Source: Diphasiastrum complanatum (taxonomy: Eukaryota > Streptophyta > Lycopodiopsida > Lycopodiales > Lycopodiaceae). From it: a stretch of 64,000 nucleotides of DNA. The stretch spans positions 8,125,267 to 8,189,266 of the forward strand of contig CM055111.1 in the NCBI GenBank assembly GCA_029204225.1, in the 5' to 3' direction. Both the position numbers and the translations under genes were made by a program. This document shows, piece after piece, positions 10,127 through 20,264 of the stretch. Under the pieces are notes generated by a model that did no database searches, was not told where the DNA came from, and saw nothing but the letters and a program-made list of their open reading frames with translations. How positions within the stretch are numbered: position 1 is the stretch's first letter; every line of letters starts with the position of its first letter.

Positions 10127-10809
10127 GCCGCAGACAGAGAGCGAGCGTGGCTCACGCGCGTCCAACCAAGCTGAAGTCGTAGTGTCTCGAGGGAGCTGGT
10201 GTCTCCAAGAAAAGAGTTCGATGCACGGGCAGGCTGGTGACCACAGGATAAACTCCTTTGTAGATCGACGATGGTGATCTGGAAAAGGGAGCACCATCGG
10301 ATCAAATCTGAGCGTTGGCTCTCCTTAAATCCACCGAAATTTCAATGGAAGGGGCCTGAAGTGCAATTCACATTGCAACTTCATTAAAAATTTTCAAAGT
10401 GAAAGTTGAATTGGGTCCCAATTTCATAAAAGGTGAAGTTTATTCACTTTGAAGAAATAGCTGAAAAACTAGAAAAGTCCCTATTTTTTGGGTCCTTTGT
10501 CCGTTTTGACCTAAACGAAAGGCTATAACCTCCAAACGAAGGGCACCCAGATTGTACCTGCAAGTAGAGTACAACAAAACAGAGTGATTGCAGCGGAGAA
10601 AGTGCTCGGAGTGCGCCAAAAGTGATTTCACCATTCCTTAGGCACGTAGTTGGGAGTTGATGACTGAGTGCATTTCTAAAGGCGACACCGATTTGGCTTT
10701 CAATTTGGTGGAAAAGCGGCGAGTGGCCTGGTAAGGAAAAAGGTGAACGTCATTATTTTCAGCTTCTAACATCACAGTTGGCCTCGGCATACTGCTTTTA
10801 GCCTACGAC
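10127..10809. repeat. 683-bp direct repeat, copy 2
   Basis: Second copy, from GCCGCAGACAGAG to AGCCTACGACA. The copia gag zinc-knuckle remnant begins only about 20 bp after it, so the repeat pair stands where the 5' half of gag and the 5' LTR of that copia should be. Confidence 0.85.
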
Positions 10810-10814
10810 ATGGG

Positions 10815-11312
10815 AGAGTCCATTTTCAAGCTCCATTGTGGTAAAAAGGCCATTGGAAGAGTGAATGTCGCAAATTCCTGGCGGAACAAGGCAAGGGAAA
10901 ACCAAAGCAAGCAGGTAACCTTGTCGATGAGGGTGAGATTGAAGACCCTAGCATATTCATATCTGCATTGTCATCTAATCAAGATGATCAAGCGTGGTAT
11001 ATTGACTCCGGAGCCACAAGACACATGACAGGTAACAAGAATTGGTTCAGTAGCTTGAAAGTGTTGGATAATGGAATGTCCATTTCACAAGCAAATGGTG
11101 ATGTGTGCAAGATCAAGGGGATAGGCACCGTTTCAATCCAACTACCTGATGGCAAAAGCAGGATGATCAAGGAGGTACTTTACGTACCAGGTTTGAAGAA
11201 AAATATACTTTTTCTTGGAGTCATTGTTGATCAAAAGTTGAAAGTAGAATTTGCCCATGATCGTTTCTTTGTGAAGGATGTGAACCAAAAGTCCAGAGTT
11301 ATTGCAGATTGA
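10815..11312 (+). pseudogene. Copia-1 gag knuckle and protease
   Basis: The plus strand gives HCGKK followed, one base out of frame, by GHWKSECRKFLAEQGKG (10835-10890), a CCHC zinc knuckle with its first Cys lost. Then comes DDQAWYIDSGATRHMTG (10981-11030), the copia aspartic protease active site DSG, followed by VSIQLPDGKSRMIKEVLYVP (about 11130-11190), the flap and C-terminal part. This order (knuckle, DSG protease, integrase downstream) is diagnostic of Ty1/copia. Most of gag is absent and replaced by the 683-bp repeats. A stop ends the frame at 11310. Confidence 0.88.
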
Positions 11313-11389
11313 GTAAGGGAGCCCAATACTAAATTGTATAGGTTGAATGCTACAATCAAGGGACAACATGGACTTGTATCATCCATTCA

Positions 11390-12440
11390 ATCGCAAACTG
11401 AGTTGTGGCATAAGAGGCTTGGTCACTTGAACTTAGGAAGCCTCAGTTTGATGAGAAAATTGGAGATGGTAACATGATTGCCTACCATAGAAGACCACTT
11501 GAAACCGATGTGCGAATCCTATGTATATGGGACGTGTTGTAAGGGCAAAGAACATCCTGGATTTTATCCACATAGATTTATGTTGGCCTATGAGGACTAT
11601 GTCCTTAGGTAAAGCCTTCTATTTCATGACCTTTATTGATGATATGTCACGTAAGACGTGGATCTAATTCTTGAAGAAGAATCAGATGCATTTGACAATT
11701 TCAAGAGCTTCAAAGCTTTGGTCAAAAATCAAACAGATAGGAAGATCAAAGTCCTAAGATTAGATAGTGGAGGTGAGTACAAGTCTAATGACTTGAATGA
11801 TCTTTGTGATCAATGTGGGATCAAAAAACAATTTACGCAAGCTCATACTCCTGCTCTTAATGGTGTAGTTGGGCGCAAGAATTGTACGATTGTGGTAAGT
11901 GCCAGATCTATGCTAGCTGAGATATAACTACCAAAAGATTTTTGGTCAGAAGCATGCAGTACGGCAGTCTATCTTTAGAAGTCCTACCATTGCTATACCA
12001 AAGATTACACCTAAGGAGGCATTCACAAAGAAGAAGCCAAAGGTGAACCACTTGCGAATCTTTGGATGTAAGGCCTTTGTACACATTCCTAAGGAAGAGA
12101 TACATAAACTTGATGTAAAAGCTATCAAGTGTATATTCCTAGGATATGATGATCGTGTGAAGGGCCATAGATGTTTTGATCCAGTGGAAAACAAAATCTA
12201 TGTAAGCCATGATGTTATCTTTGATGAATCCAAGTTTTATGAAGATGACAATGCTGAGAAGATACACACATCCAGTGGGAAAGATGGTATAGTGAGGATA
12301 CCTCCTGATGATGATCCATTCATTGACCTTCCAAATGATGAAAAAGAGGATACATCTCAAGATACTACTACTCAACCTCAAGAGACAGAAGGATTGAAGT
12401 TGCAGTTGACAAACGGAAGGAGAAGGATGTACCGTGGGAT
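11390..12440 (+). pseudogene. Copia-1 integrase
   Basis: GAG-pre-integrase zinc region ELWHKRLGHLNLGSLSLM (11400-11455), then a worn second CxxC. The core follows with IKVLRLDSGGEYKSNDLNDL (11745-11805; the catalytic Asp appears as LDSGGEY) and HTPALNGVVGRKN (11848-11885). After frame changes near 11925-12040 it reads NHLRIFGCKAFVHIPKEE (12043-12100) and FLGYDDRVKGHRCFDP, the standard end of copia integrase. Multiple stops and shifts make it dead. It continues without interruption into RT. Confidence 0.85.
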
Positions 12441-13456
12441 ACATTTTCACCAGGAAGCCGATCACCTGACAGGAAGCTCCCTAAGTGGTTTGAGAGATTG
12501 TTGGAGAGCCGCGACATGGATGACTTTCCAGGATCATCTAGCCAAGGAGAGCTACAAAGATCAACAAGAGAGAAGACACAACCTGAAAGGTATGAAGCAA
12601 ATTATGCTCTCCTATCTAGCATTATTCAAAGAAAAGAACCTTCGACTTATGATGAAGCGAAGGATGATGACATTTGGGTCAAGGCCATGGGAGAGGAGAT
12701 GGAGTCAATTGCTAAGCATAACACATGGGACTTAGTAGAACCACCAGTTGGCAAGAAACCCATTGGTTGCAAATGGGTATACAGGACTAAGTGCCATGCA
12801 GATGGATGTATAGCAAAGCACAAGGCAAGATTGGTGATCAAAGGGTACGCACAAAGTAAAGGCATCGACTATGAGGAGACCTTTGTGCCAATATGTAAGT
12901 GGAATACTCTACGTCTACTTGTTGCTTTAGCTTCACATTTTGGTTGGCCTTTGCATCAAATGGATGTGAAATCTGCTTTTCTGAATGGTGAGTTAGAAGA
13001 AGAGGTGTTTATGGATCAACCTGAAGGCTTTGTGGCGAAAGGACAGAAGAATAAAGTATGTCGCTTGAAGAAAGTGCTTTATGGTCTTAAACAGGCACCA
13101 CGTGCATGGTATAGCAGGATTGATGCCTACTTTCGCTCAAAGGGGATGGTGAGAACACATTCTAATCCAAATCTATATGTCCTATGCTTTGATGGTATGG
13201 TTGCTTTGATTGCTCTTTCTGTTGATGACTTGATTATTACGGAAAATAATCAAGATATGATAGACATGATGAGTTGCTGCACAGGTTTAGGTTGCAGGAT
13301 TGCAAACCAGTGAATACTCCTATTGAACCAGGTAAAAAGCTTTCTAAGCTTGATGAGTCACAGTCATTTGATGCTACGCTGTATAGGCAGTCAGTAGGGA
13401 GCTTGATTTACCTTACCACAACTAGACCAGATATATGCTATGTTGTTGGTATTTAA
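12441..13456 (+). pseudogene. Copia-1 reverse transcriptase
   Basis: The frame at 12498-13313 carries the copia RT: WVKAMGEEMESIAKHNTWDL, GCKWVYRTKCHADGCIAKHK, RLVIKGYAQSKGIDYEETF, LHQMDVKSAFLNGELEEEVF (first catalytic Asp), YGLKQAPRAWY, and the active site SVDDLIIT (usually YVDDLI/LL). A deletion near 13290 removes part of the thumb. The sequence resumes LQDCKPVNTPIEPGKKLSK (13290-13345) and SLIYLTTTRPDICYVV. The core is nearly open, making this the best preserved copia domain in the window. Confidence 0.9.
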
Positions 13457-14033
13457 GTCAGTTTATGGCAACACCTACAGAAATGCATTGGAAGGCAGCT
13501 AAGCGCATTCTACGTTATGTAAAAGGCACTTCGGATTATGGCTTGATTTACAGGAAGCATGAGGATTTACCTGAGTTGTGTGGCTATGTGGATGTGGATT
13601 GGGGAGGTGACTATGATGATCGTAGATCCACCACATGGTATGTATTCTAGTTTTGTGACAGTTGCTTTTCCTGGTTTAGTAAGAAGCAATGTACAATTGC
13701 TCTATCAAAGCAGAGTATAAGGCAATGTGTAGTGCAGCACAGGAAGCTATATGGTTGAGACAAATCTTGGAAGAAGTTGGCATGAAGCAGAAAAATCCCA
13801 CACATAGTGACAGTCAAAGTGGCATTCAGCTAGCAAAGAATCTAGTGTTCCATGCGAGAACCAAACACATTGAGATTCAGTATCACTTTATATGTGAGAG
13901 GCTGTTGAGTCATGACATTCATGTTGTTCATTGTAGTATGGAAGAACAACTAGCTGATATTTTCACCAAGCCACTTCTTGGAGAAAAGTCTGATAAGTTT
14001 AGATCAAAGCTTTCTGTACTTAAAGTTTGTTGA
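13435..14033 (+). pseudogene. Copia-1 RNase H
   Basis: It reads WKAAKRILRYVKGTSDYGLI, GYVDVDWGGDYDDRRSTTWY (first catalytic Asp in DVDWGGD), and KAEYKAMCSAAQEAIWLRQI. It then reads HARTKHIEIQYHFICERL and LADIFTKPLLGEKSDKFRSK, ending at a stop at 14031-14033. There is a stop after the TTWYVF segment, and the usual SKKQ..VALSSTEAEY segment is shifted. This is the C-terminus of the copia polyprotein, and a purine tract follows about 45 bp downstream. Confidence 0.88.
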
Positions 14034-14075
14034 CTTTAAAGCTATGCATATGACTGTATAAAAAGTGGACTCTAC

Positions 14076-14330
14076 TTTAAGGGAGAGAATTATAATTAAA
14101 GTAGAATCACTGTGCTACTGTACTATGGGTCCTATCAGTTGATCAGGATCAGTTGGCCTTGCCACGAGGCAAGTCGACGGGACACGCGTCCCGCCAACGG
14201 CAACCTGGGTCATGCATGGGTTGCCTGAGTGAACAACTATATGTACAGTGTAATTTCATTTTGAGAAATACAGTTGCTATGTGAGCTTGCTGTGGAGAGT
14301 GCTTTCTGTCTGTGTTCCTGTTTGAAGCAA
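14076..14330 (+). repeat. Copia-1 polypurine tract and probable 3' LTR
   Basis: AAGGGAGAGAAT at 14079-14090 is followed by about 240 bp containing a TATA-like and ATG-poor leader-like sequence. LTR ends are not clean (no TG start survives), and no 5' partner exists in the window. The boundaries are therefore approximate. Confidence 0.5.
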
Positions 14331-14333
14331 ATT

Positions 14334-15010
14334 CTAAGTGATTGGGTCACTTTTGGCTTTAGAGGCAAAATAGTCAAGTACACATGTATTTCCTTCATTA
14401 GGCCAAAAGTGACTTGTGATATAGCTCGGGCTAGTTAGGCTTATTACAAGTGCCAAGATTAGATTTGATGAGTGACACTTCCTATTTGTTGGCAAAAAGT
14501 CAAGGGTCCAATCATAAGTGAGAATTTCATTAGAAGGGTCCAATCAAATTAAGAGAATGTTGAGTCACTCATCCAATAGAAATTAAGAGGTGCTAGAAAA
14601 GGGGTCCAATAGAAATTGAGCATGGACTATCTCGAGTTAGTACTAGTAGATTGATTACCCTCATTATGTACTAAGGTTTTTTAGATCAATATGTGATTGT
14701 GTGTTTCTAGTCATTATTGGATTCTCTCTCTACCCGAGACTTGATTGGTACTTTCTCTCTCTACCAGAGAGCAAGGCATTTTCCATACTTAGTTTTTTCA
14801 TGTGTACTTGTCCACACGTGTGAAAGTGCTTGTATATTAGTTTTATGCATGTTGATGAGTGCTCTTGCCATCGAGTGTTTGATCTTGATTTTCAATCTAC
14901 ACTTTATTTAATTAGGTGCAATCACAAACCCTTAGGAGATCAAATCACATTTTGTGAGTGTGCCCTTAGGAGATCAAATCACATTTTGTGACATTCCCAC
15001 ACATGTGAAA
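14334..15010. repeat. Dispersed LTR-like repeat L, copy 1
   Basis: It shares scattered blocks with 31312-31820: repeated GTCCAATAG(A) motifs, two TCTCTCTCTACC-GAG blocks, CCACACGTGTGA, CTTAGGAGATCA, and the end CCACACATGTGAA. The layout (pyrimidine-rich middle, short terminal blocks) looks like an LTR of a plant copia family. A 36-bp tandem duplication (CCTTAGGAGATCAAATC...) lies at about 14930-14995. Confidence 0.5.
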
Positions 15011-15960
15011 ATTTCACATATAATCCTACAATTAATATGCTCGAAACCCTTTTTTAAAAGAATTTTATAACCCAAAAACATATTCTCAAAGTATGAATAG
15101 TCTCATCACCTCCAAGTGATTAAACCTGTAGGTTTTGTACGTTTTAGAAACCTAAAAAAAAAAAATTGTTAGGTAAATTTCATATTGTGTAAACTTTTTT
15201 ATATGAATTATAGGTTTTCCGCAAGCAAAAGCTGATTTTACCATTCCATTCAAGTGTGTTGTAATATCCTCCATGTGAGAACTTCAAAAGTACTTTGCAC
15301 CTTGTACGGTATGCTAGGGAACTACACGCCTTCATAAATTGTGTACCAACCCACTCCAAAAAGAAAGAAACACCGGCCTCAGTAATGGATTATGCAAGCT
15401 TGACTCGTCTCCGAATATGACACACCCTGATTGCTGAACCATATGATCATTTACCTGTAAGGCCTTCAGTATAACTGATTGGGAAGTGAGTTGGTGAGAA
15501 AAGGCAAAAGCGGTGCAATGAATACTACAGGTTACACTATGAAGAAGTCTGGACCATCTCGAGTCTCGACTGTCAACAAGGATCGCAAAGATTTTACTTT
15601 CATTTGTTGGAATTCCGAAGCCTCATTGAAGAATGATTGAAACCCTGTGTACCCAATTTAATGATCTTCCGCTGATATTCTTCAACAGTAGGTCTTAGCT
15701 GCGTGAAGTTAGATAGTAGAAACCTGTGTTTTTTATGGAAACACCAAAATATCTGTGGCACCTGGTGAGCGAAGACTGCGAAGTTGTATTTGTCATTAAT
15801 TTCGATGCGACATCCAACAACAACTTTCCGTAAGCACTTACACAATGTTAAGGCAGCAGTAGCCCTGTCGTTTTCTTAATGTATCAAGCAATTTCGATAC
15901 ACCTTCGGGTCTCTAGCCTCCTTTATCAGTTCTTATTCTTGCATGCATAACGTATACATG
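15011..15960. other. Intergenic DNA upstream of the lipid-transfer-type gene
   Basis: AT-rich with no supported gene. The minus-strand frame 15600-15845 (81 codons) has no recognisable domain and probably is not a gene. This stretch presumably holds the promoter of the gene at 16053. Confidence 0.5.
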
Positions 15961-15965
15961 ATCAC

Positions 15966-15974
15966 CTATATATT
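15966..15974 (+). promoter_or_regulatory. Putative TATA box
   Basis: CTATATATT lies 80-87 bp upstream of the ATG at 16053, a normal plant TATA-to-start distance with a short 5' UTR. Confidence 0.5.
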
Positions 15975-16052
15975 CTGCAGTCAGAACTGACCAAAACCAT
16001 CTAGATCTCAAATTCTGGTTTTCTGAGTTTGAGGATCTGAAATACAATTACT

Positions 16053-16729
16053 ATGGCATTCCTTAAGCTCGCCCTGTGTTTCTTGCTCTTTGCATTGCTC
16101 CTATCTTCATACGTCAGTGCTCAGTGCAATCCTAACAACTTTGGGTCCTTGACTGGGTGCCTCTCGGCTGCTGGCAATCGGCCTATGAAGCCCTCACAAA
16201 ATTGCTGTAATGCACTCAAGGCATATCAGGGGAAAGCTCAATGTTTGTGCGCTACTCTGACTGCAGCGAAACAAAAAGTCTCTTCAATTAACATCGCAAA
16301 TGCTTTGAGAATACCGAGGATATGCGGTTACGGCAACTATATCCCCAGTGGCTTCAAATGCAACGGTATGTACCTAGACATATAAGAGCTCAGTATGAGT
16401 TACAATGCTCTCAATCCAGAATTTAGACGCACGTGGATTTATTTTTCTTACAATACATCTCCGCATGCACGTATCTCCTTGCGGTCAACATGCTCGATGC
16501 ACCGTCACATGTTTAATGGAGTGTCTGTGTTTCCGCTTGATACCTTTGCAAAATAATTCCTGCCCATCAGTTTATTTTTCATTAAAGCTTTGAAGCGTAA
16601 ACCTCATCCAACATACTCTCTCGCAATCACTAAAGCTGTAGCTCAAATCTTAGTAACAAAAATGCTAATCATCGAGTTCATGAGTTACTAACGCAACATC
16701 TTTGTGTCGTAGGTCAAACCATTCCATGA
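16053..16729 (+). CDS. Lipid-transfer-type 8-cysteine protein, two exons
   Basis: Small secreted protein of the plant lipid-transfer/8-cysteine-motif superfamily, expected to bind lipids in the apoplast. Residues 1-23 form a signal peptide (MAFLKLALCFLLFALLLSSY, then VSA; likely cleavage before Gln24). The mature part shows all eight cysteines: C25, C36, C51-C52, C64-x-C66, C91 and C103 (C-X10-C-X14-CC-X11-CXC-X24-C-X11-C). The first exon, 16053-16365, ends at the donor ACG|GTATGT. The first AG that makes sense is TCGTAG|GTCAAACC, so exon 2 is 16713-16729 and the protein ends CNGQTIP (109 residues). Reading straight through the donor instead gives the odd tail NGMYLDI. An intron just after the last Cys is usual in this family. 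The subtype is uncertain: DIR1-like or type IV/d-like by spacing. A TATA box lies upstream, and no decay is seen. Confidence 0.85.
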
Positions 16730-19700
16730 GCGAGATTTGAATCCACCGTCTTGATTGAGGAGTAATGGACTATTTCAAACTTCAAATGGAGAAGCATGAA
16801 GTGAAGGATTATAAATTGGACCATGGATGCAATAACTTAGTAGTCCTAAATATTTTGGCTTTATGGCTGTACACTATTTCTTGAGTTTTGCATTAAGATT
16901 ATAGTAATTGGCTTTAAATAATACTGGCAGTCACGGGTTGCATGCTAGTGCAAGTGCAACTGCTCTATTTTAAGACAATAATGCGGCATTGCACTTTCAG
17001 ATGTATATACACAAGGAACTTCTGATCAGTTCGAAAAATGTCAAATTTCTTAGTTTCACACGATTTTTCCTAGTTAAACTGTGGATTTGGACCCCTTCTA
17101 ACTAGTAAAGCTTTTTTCCTAGTTAAAAAATGCATGTGCATCAATTGCATCTAGGGAAAACCTTATTTTCCTAGATACATTTCTACCATTTCTAAATCAT
17201 AAATTTCTTTTCCTAGCTACAAAATGTGTGTGTCTCAATTTCATATAGGAAACCATTTTATTTCCAATATACATTTTAAATTATAAAACAGTTTTCTCAC
17301 ATATTATAACCTCCCACTCATATTTCCTATTATCATTAACATTAATTGGTGATATGCTAGTATTCTTTTTCACCATCTTTATAACATGGGCATCGACACT
17401 TTGATTTCATTAGCCCCTATAGCAATTAACGTGTTCAGGTGTCCAAAGATTTGTAGCCCCAACCTTGATCCAAAAGGTTACAAATCTCTGGTTCTTTTAT
17501 TTTTTTGTTGAACATTAAGGTGAAAGGTAAAATCATTTTCATATGCATCAATTTCACCTCTCAGTTAAAAAGTACAACATCAAGAAATTACAAATATTTT
17601 TTTTATTGTTGGGCATTGTAGCAAGGTTGAAATGTTATACTAAAGCAACTCAAAAAATGGATAACAATCATGGTGCCTCATCTCCGTGTGGCCTCAATAA
17701 AAGGTACATAATGGTTTTCTAAATTCTTTAACAAGGAGAATTTGTTTATACACAAGGAACTTATGACCACTTCATATATGGCTAGAGATTGCCAATTGAC
17801 TGATCAAGTTAGTAAGCTTGTGTTTACGATATTTAAGTAGATTCAAATTTATGTCTACACACAAGATATCTTTGTTTTGATCTCTATGACTTGACATAGA
17901 ATAATCAAGCTCGTCGATCTCTCATGTACTTTTAGTACATCCATGCTTATACATGCAAGATAATATCCAATATAAGCTTTGTAGGCCCAAAAGGAGCTAT
18001 TAGCCTTAAGAACAAGGCGGTGTCCTCTTTAGGCCCTCCAAAGTGATTAATAAAGATAGTAGGCCAATAAGGGCCCAATGTAGTTTAAATAACACTTAAC
18101 ACGGTCTAATTATCCCTCAAGATAGTTATGTTTAGCTAAGTGAGAGCATTGTCTATAACTAGGCAAGAGACATAAGTTTTGGGATCTTTTGGCTCATTTG
18201 CAAGTGAGAGCTTCTTGCTTCCATCTTGTGAATATGAGGTATGGGAATTTCCTTTGCTAGGTCTCATGTGCCTTATCTACATGAATCCGTGCTCATTTCC
18301 ATTGCTATGTACTCTGTCTTTCGTTTCTATTGAGATTGAATTCCATGGAGATCCTTGTGTTTCTAGCTTTCTATAGATATGTTATCATGATTGTCTTGTA
18401 CTCTTTTTGCTCCTAGCTTTACTTCTTTTGTAATTTCTATTTGCTTGGGATTTGGCATGACCTTTCTTGGTATCAAAGCATAGATCCTAAATTCATGATG
18501 ATTATATGTGAATTTTTATTAGATTTGATAAGTTTATTGCATTTGTAGCTTTCTATGGACATGCTATCTTGATTGTCTTGTTCTCTTCTTGCTTTTAGTT
18601 TTACTATCATTGTTATTGCTATTAGCTTGGGATTTGTCACATGAAACGATCTCAATTTTAGGACATTTAGGTTGCTCAAATTCGATCTCTTGTGGATGAA
18701 ATTATTCCTATCACTCAAGATAGCTCGAATTTGATGTCAATCAACCAAGATATATTTTGGCTTCAAATAACTCAAATTTCATGCCTATCACTCAAAAATT
18801 CTCAAATATGATGCCTAACATGCGATTTGGTCTTTATCATTTAACATAATTCATGAAGCAATCAAACTTGACCAATACGTGGACCTGTCCACACATGGGA
18901 AATATCATGTAAAAAGTTCAGATTCAATGTATATAGATTTCATACAAGTCAAATGTCAAATCTAGTAGATTGTAGGACCTATCTCCTAATTTGTAGGAAT
19001 CTAGAAGGTCAACACTAACTACCAATGATGAGATGGCAAAATTGGTGGGATCTTATTTAAAGTGGATATGGATGAGGTCAATGAGCTGTCCCACATATGT
19101 TGCAAGTAGCCTAGAGTGAGATTATGGTGATTGTGTACTTAATCCATGATGGATCCATTTTCAAATGATGAGAAACATTGATTTGGGAGCAATCTTGGTG
19201 ATTTCAACTGTGAATGAATTCTTAGGATCTTATAAGTAAACATATTTTCTGTTAGCAGGCCATATAGTGGCTATATTGTTATGGGTCTATTTTGTAAGAT
19301 AGTTGTTCCTGTTTTTGTAAGATAGATGTTTGCTTGTTTAAATCTAAAATAATGAGTATTAGTAAGCTCATTTACCATATTGAAGAACCTTTTGGAGTCC
19401 ATGGTTTGTTATTAGAATTAAAAAGCTAAAGTTGTAAATTAACTAACTTCTATATGATGCCTGCATGCAAGAAATCTCAATTTTGTTCTTTGTCACTCGT
19501 CAGTCGACATTGAGTAATTAAATTAGAGGAATCTCGAGTGTGGGACATTCACGTACATCGATCTAAATAGCTCATGTTTGATGCTTATGCTGTGATTTTT
19601 GTCCTTGTCATTGGACATAGATCATCGAGTAACTAATGTCAACCAATCTCAACTTCAGAACATTCCAATTACTGAAGTTCAATCTCTCATGGATAGAATT

Positions 19701-20260
19701 GGTTGCTATCACTTGGAATAGCTAAAACTATTGTCACTTGGCATGGCTAATTGAGTGATCAAATTAAACCAATATCAAGTGCAGTACATTCAGATTGATT
19801 GAGTTTGGTGGCATTGAATCACATCACAAGATAGATCAAATTTGATGTCCATGACCCAAGATAGCTCAATTTTCACCCTTATAAATCAATATTTTCCCAT
19901 AGCATCTCTTAACAATAGGTGATTGAGAGAATAGTTTCCATTGAATCAGGTGCTCAATGATGTCCAATGACTCAATAATTTTACATGGCTCATTGAAAGT
20001 CTAGAAAATGGGCTTGGTTCAAGCTGGAGTGAGGAACTTGCCATGTGAGCAAAATCAACTTGAACAATGGCAAATAACTATGGTCAGAAGTGGCATCTGG
20101 TTTTACTTCTATAGAATGTGCACAACTTGCTTCTAACCTACATAGAACGTTCCTCCTTCCACTTTCTACAGACACCAATCACTTCAACAAAAATATGGCA
20201 ATTTACTTTCCAGCTTGGGATTTCCTCAATCAGAATAGGATCATGAAGATATTCCCTTGC
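16730..20260. other. Intergenic, AT-rich, no gene seen
   Basis: No sustained coding frame. It contains imperfect short repeats. At 17060-17290 there are three related blocks with TTTTCCTAG and ATGTGTGTGTCTCAATT-type cores. At 18368-18462 and 18548-18641 there is a diverged tandem pair (CTTTCTAT...GATTGTCTTGT...GCTTGGGATTTG). At 18710-18840 and 19560-19900 there are many degenerate copies of an ACTCAAATTTGATGCC-like word. This looks like old satellite-like or MITE-derived sequence. Confidence 0.5.
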
Positions 20261-20264
20261 ATTA

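Noticed and set aside
9341-10809. 683-bp repeats as the two LTRs of a small element
   Set aside because: The ends are not TG...CA, and the 103-bp spacer holds no primer site or purine tract. No target duplication was found.
15600-15845. Minus-strand 81-codon frame upstream of the lipid-transfer-type gene
   Set aside because: No domain, no conserved pattern, no splice or start context. It is likely chance.
16405-16593. Plus-strand frame just after the lipid-transfer-type gene
   Set aside because: It falls inside the inferred intron (16366-16712) and has no recognisable features.
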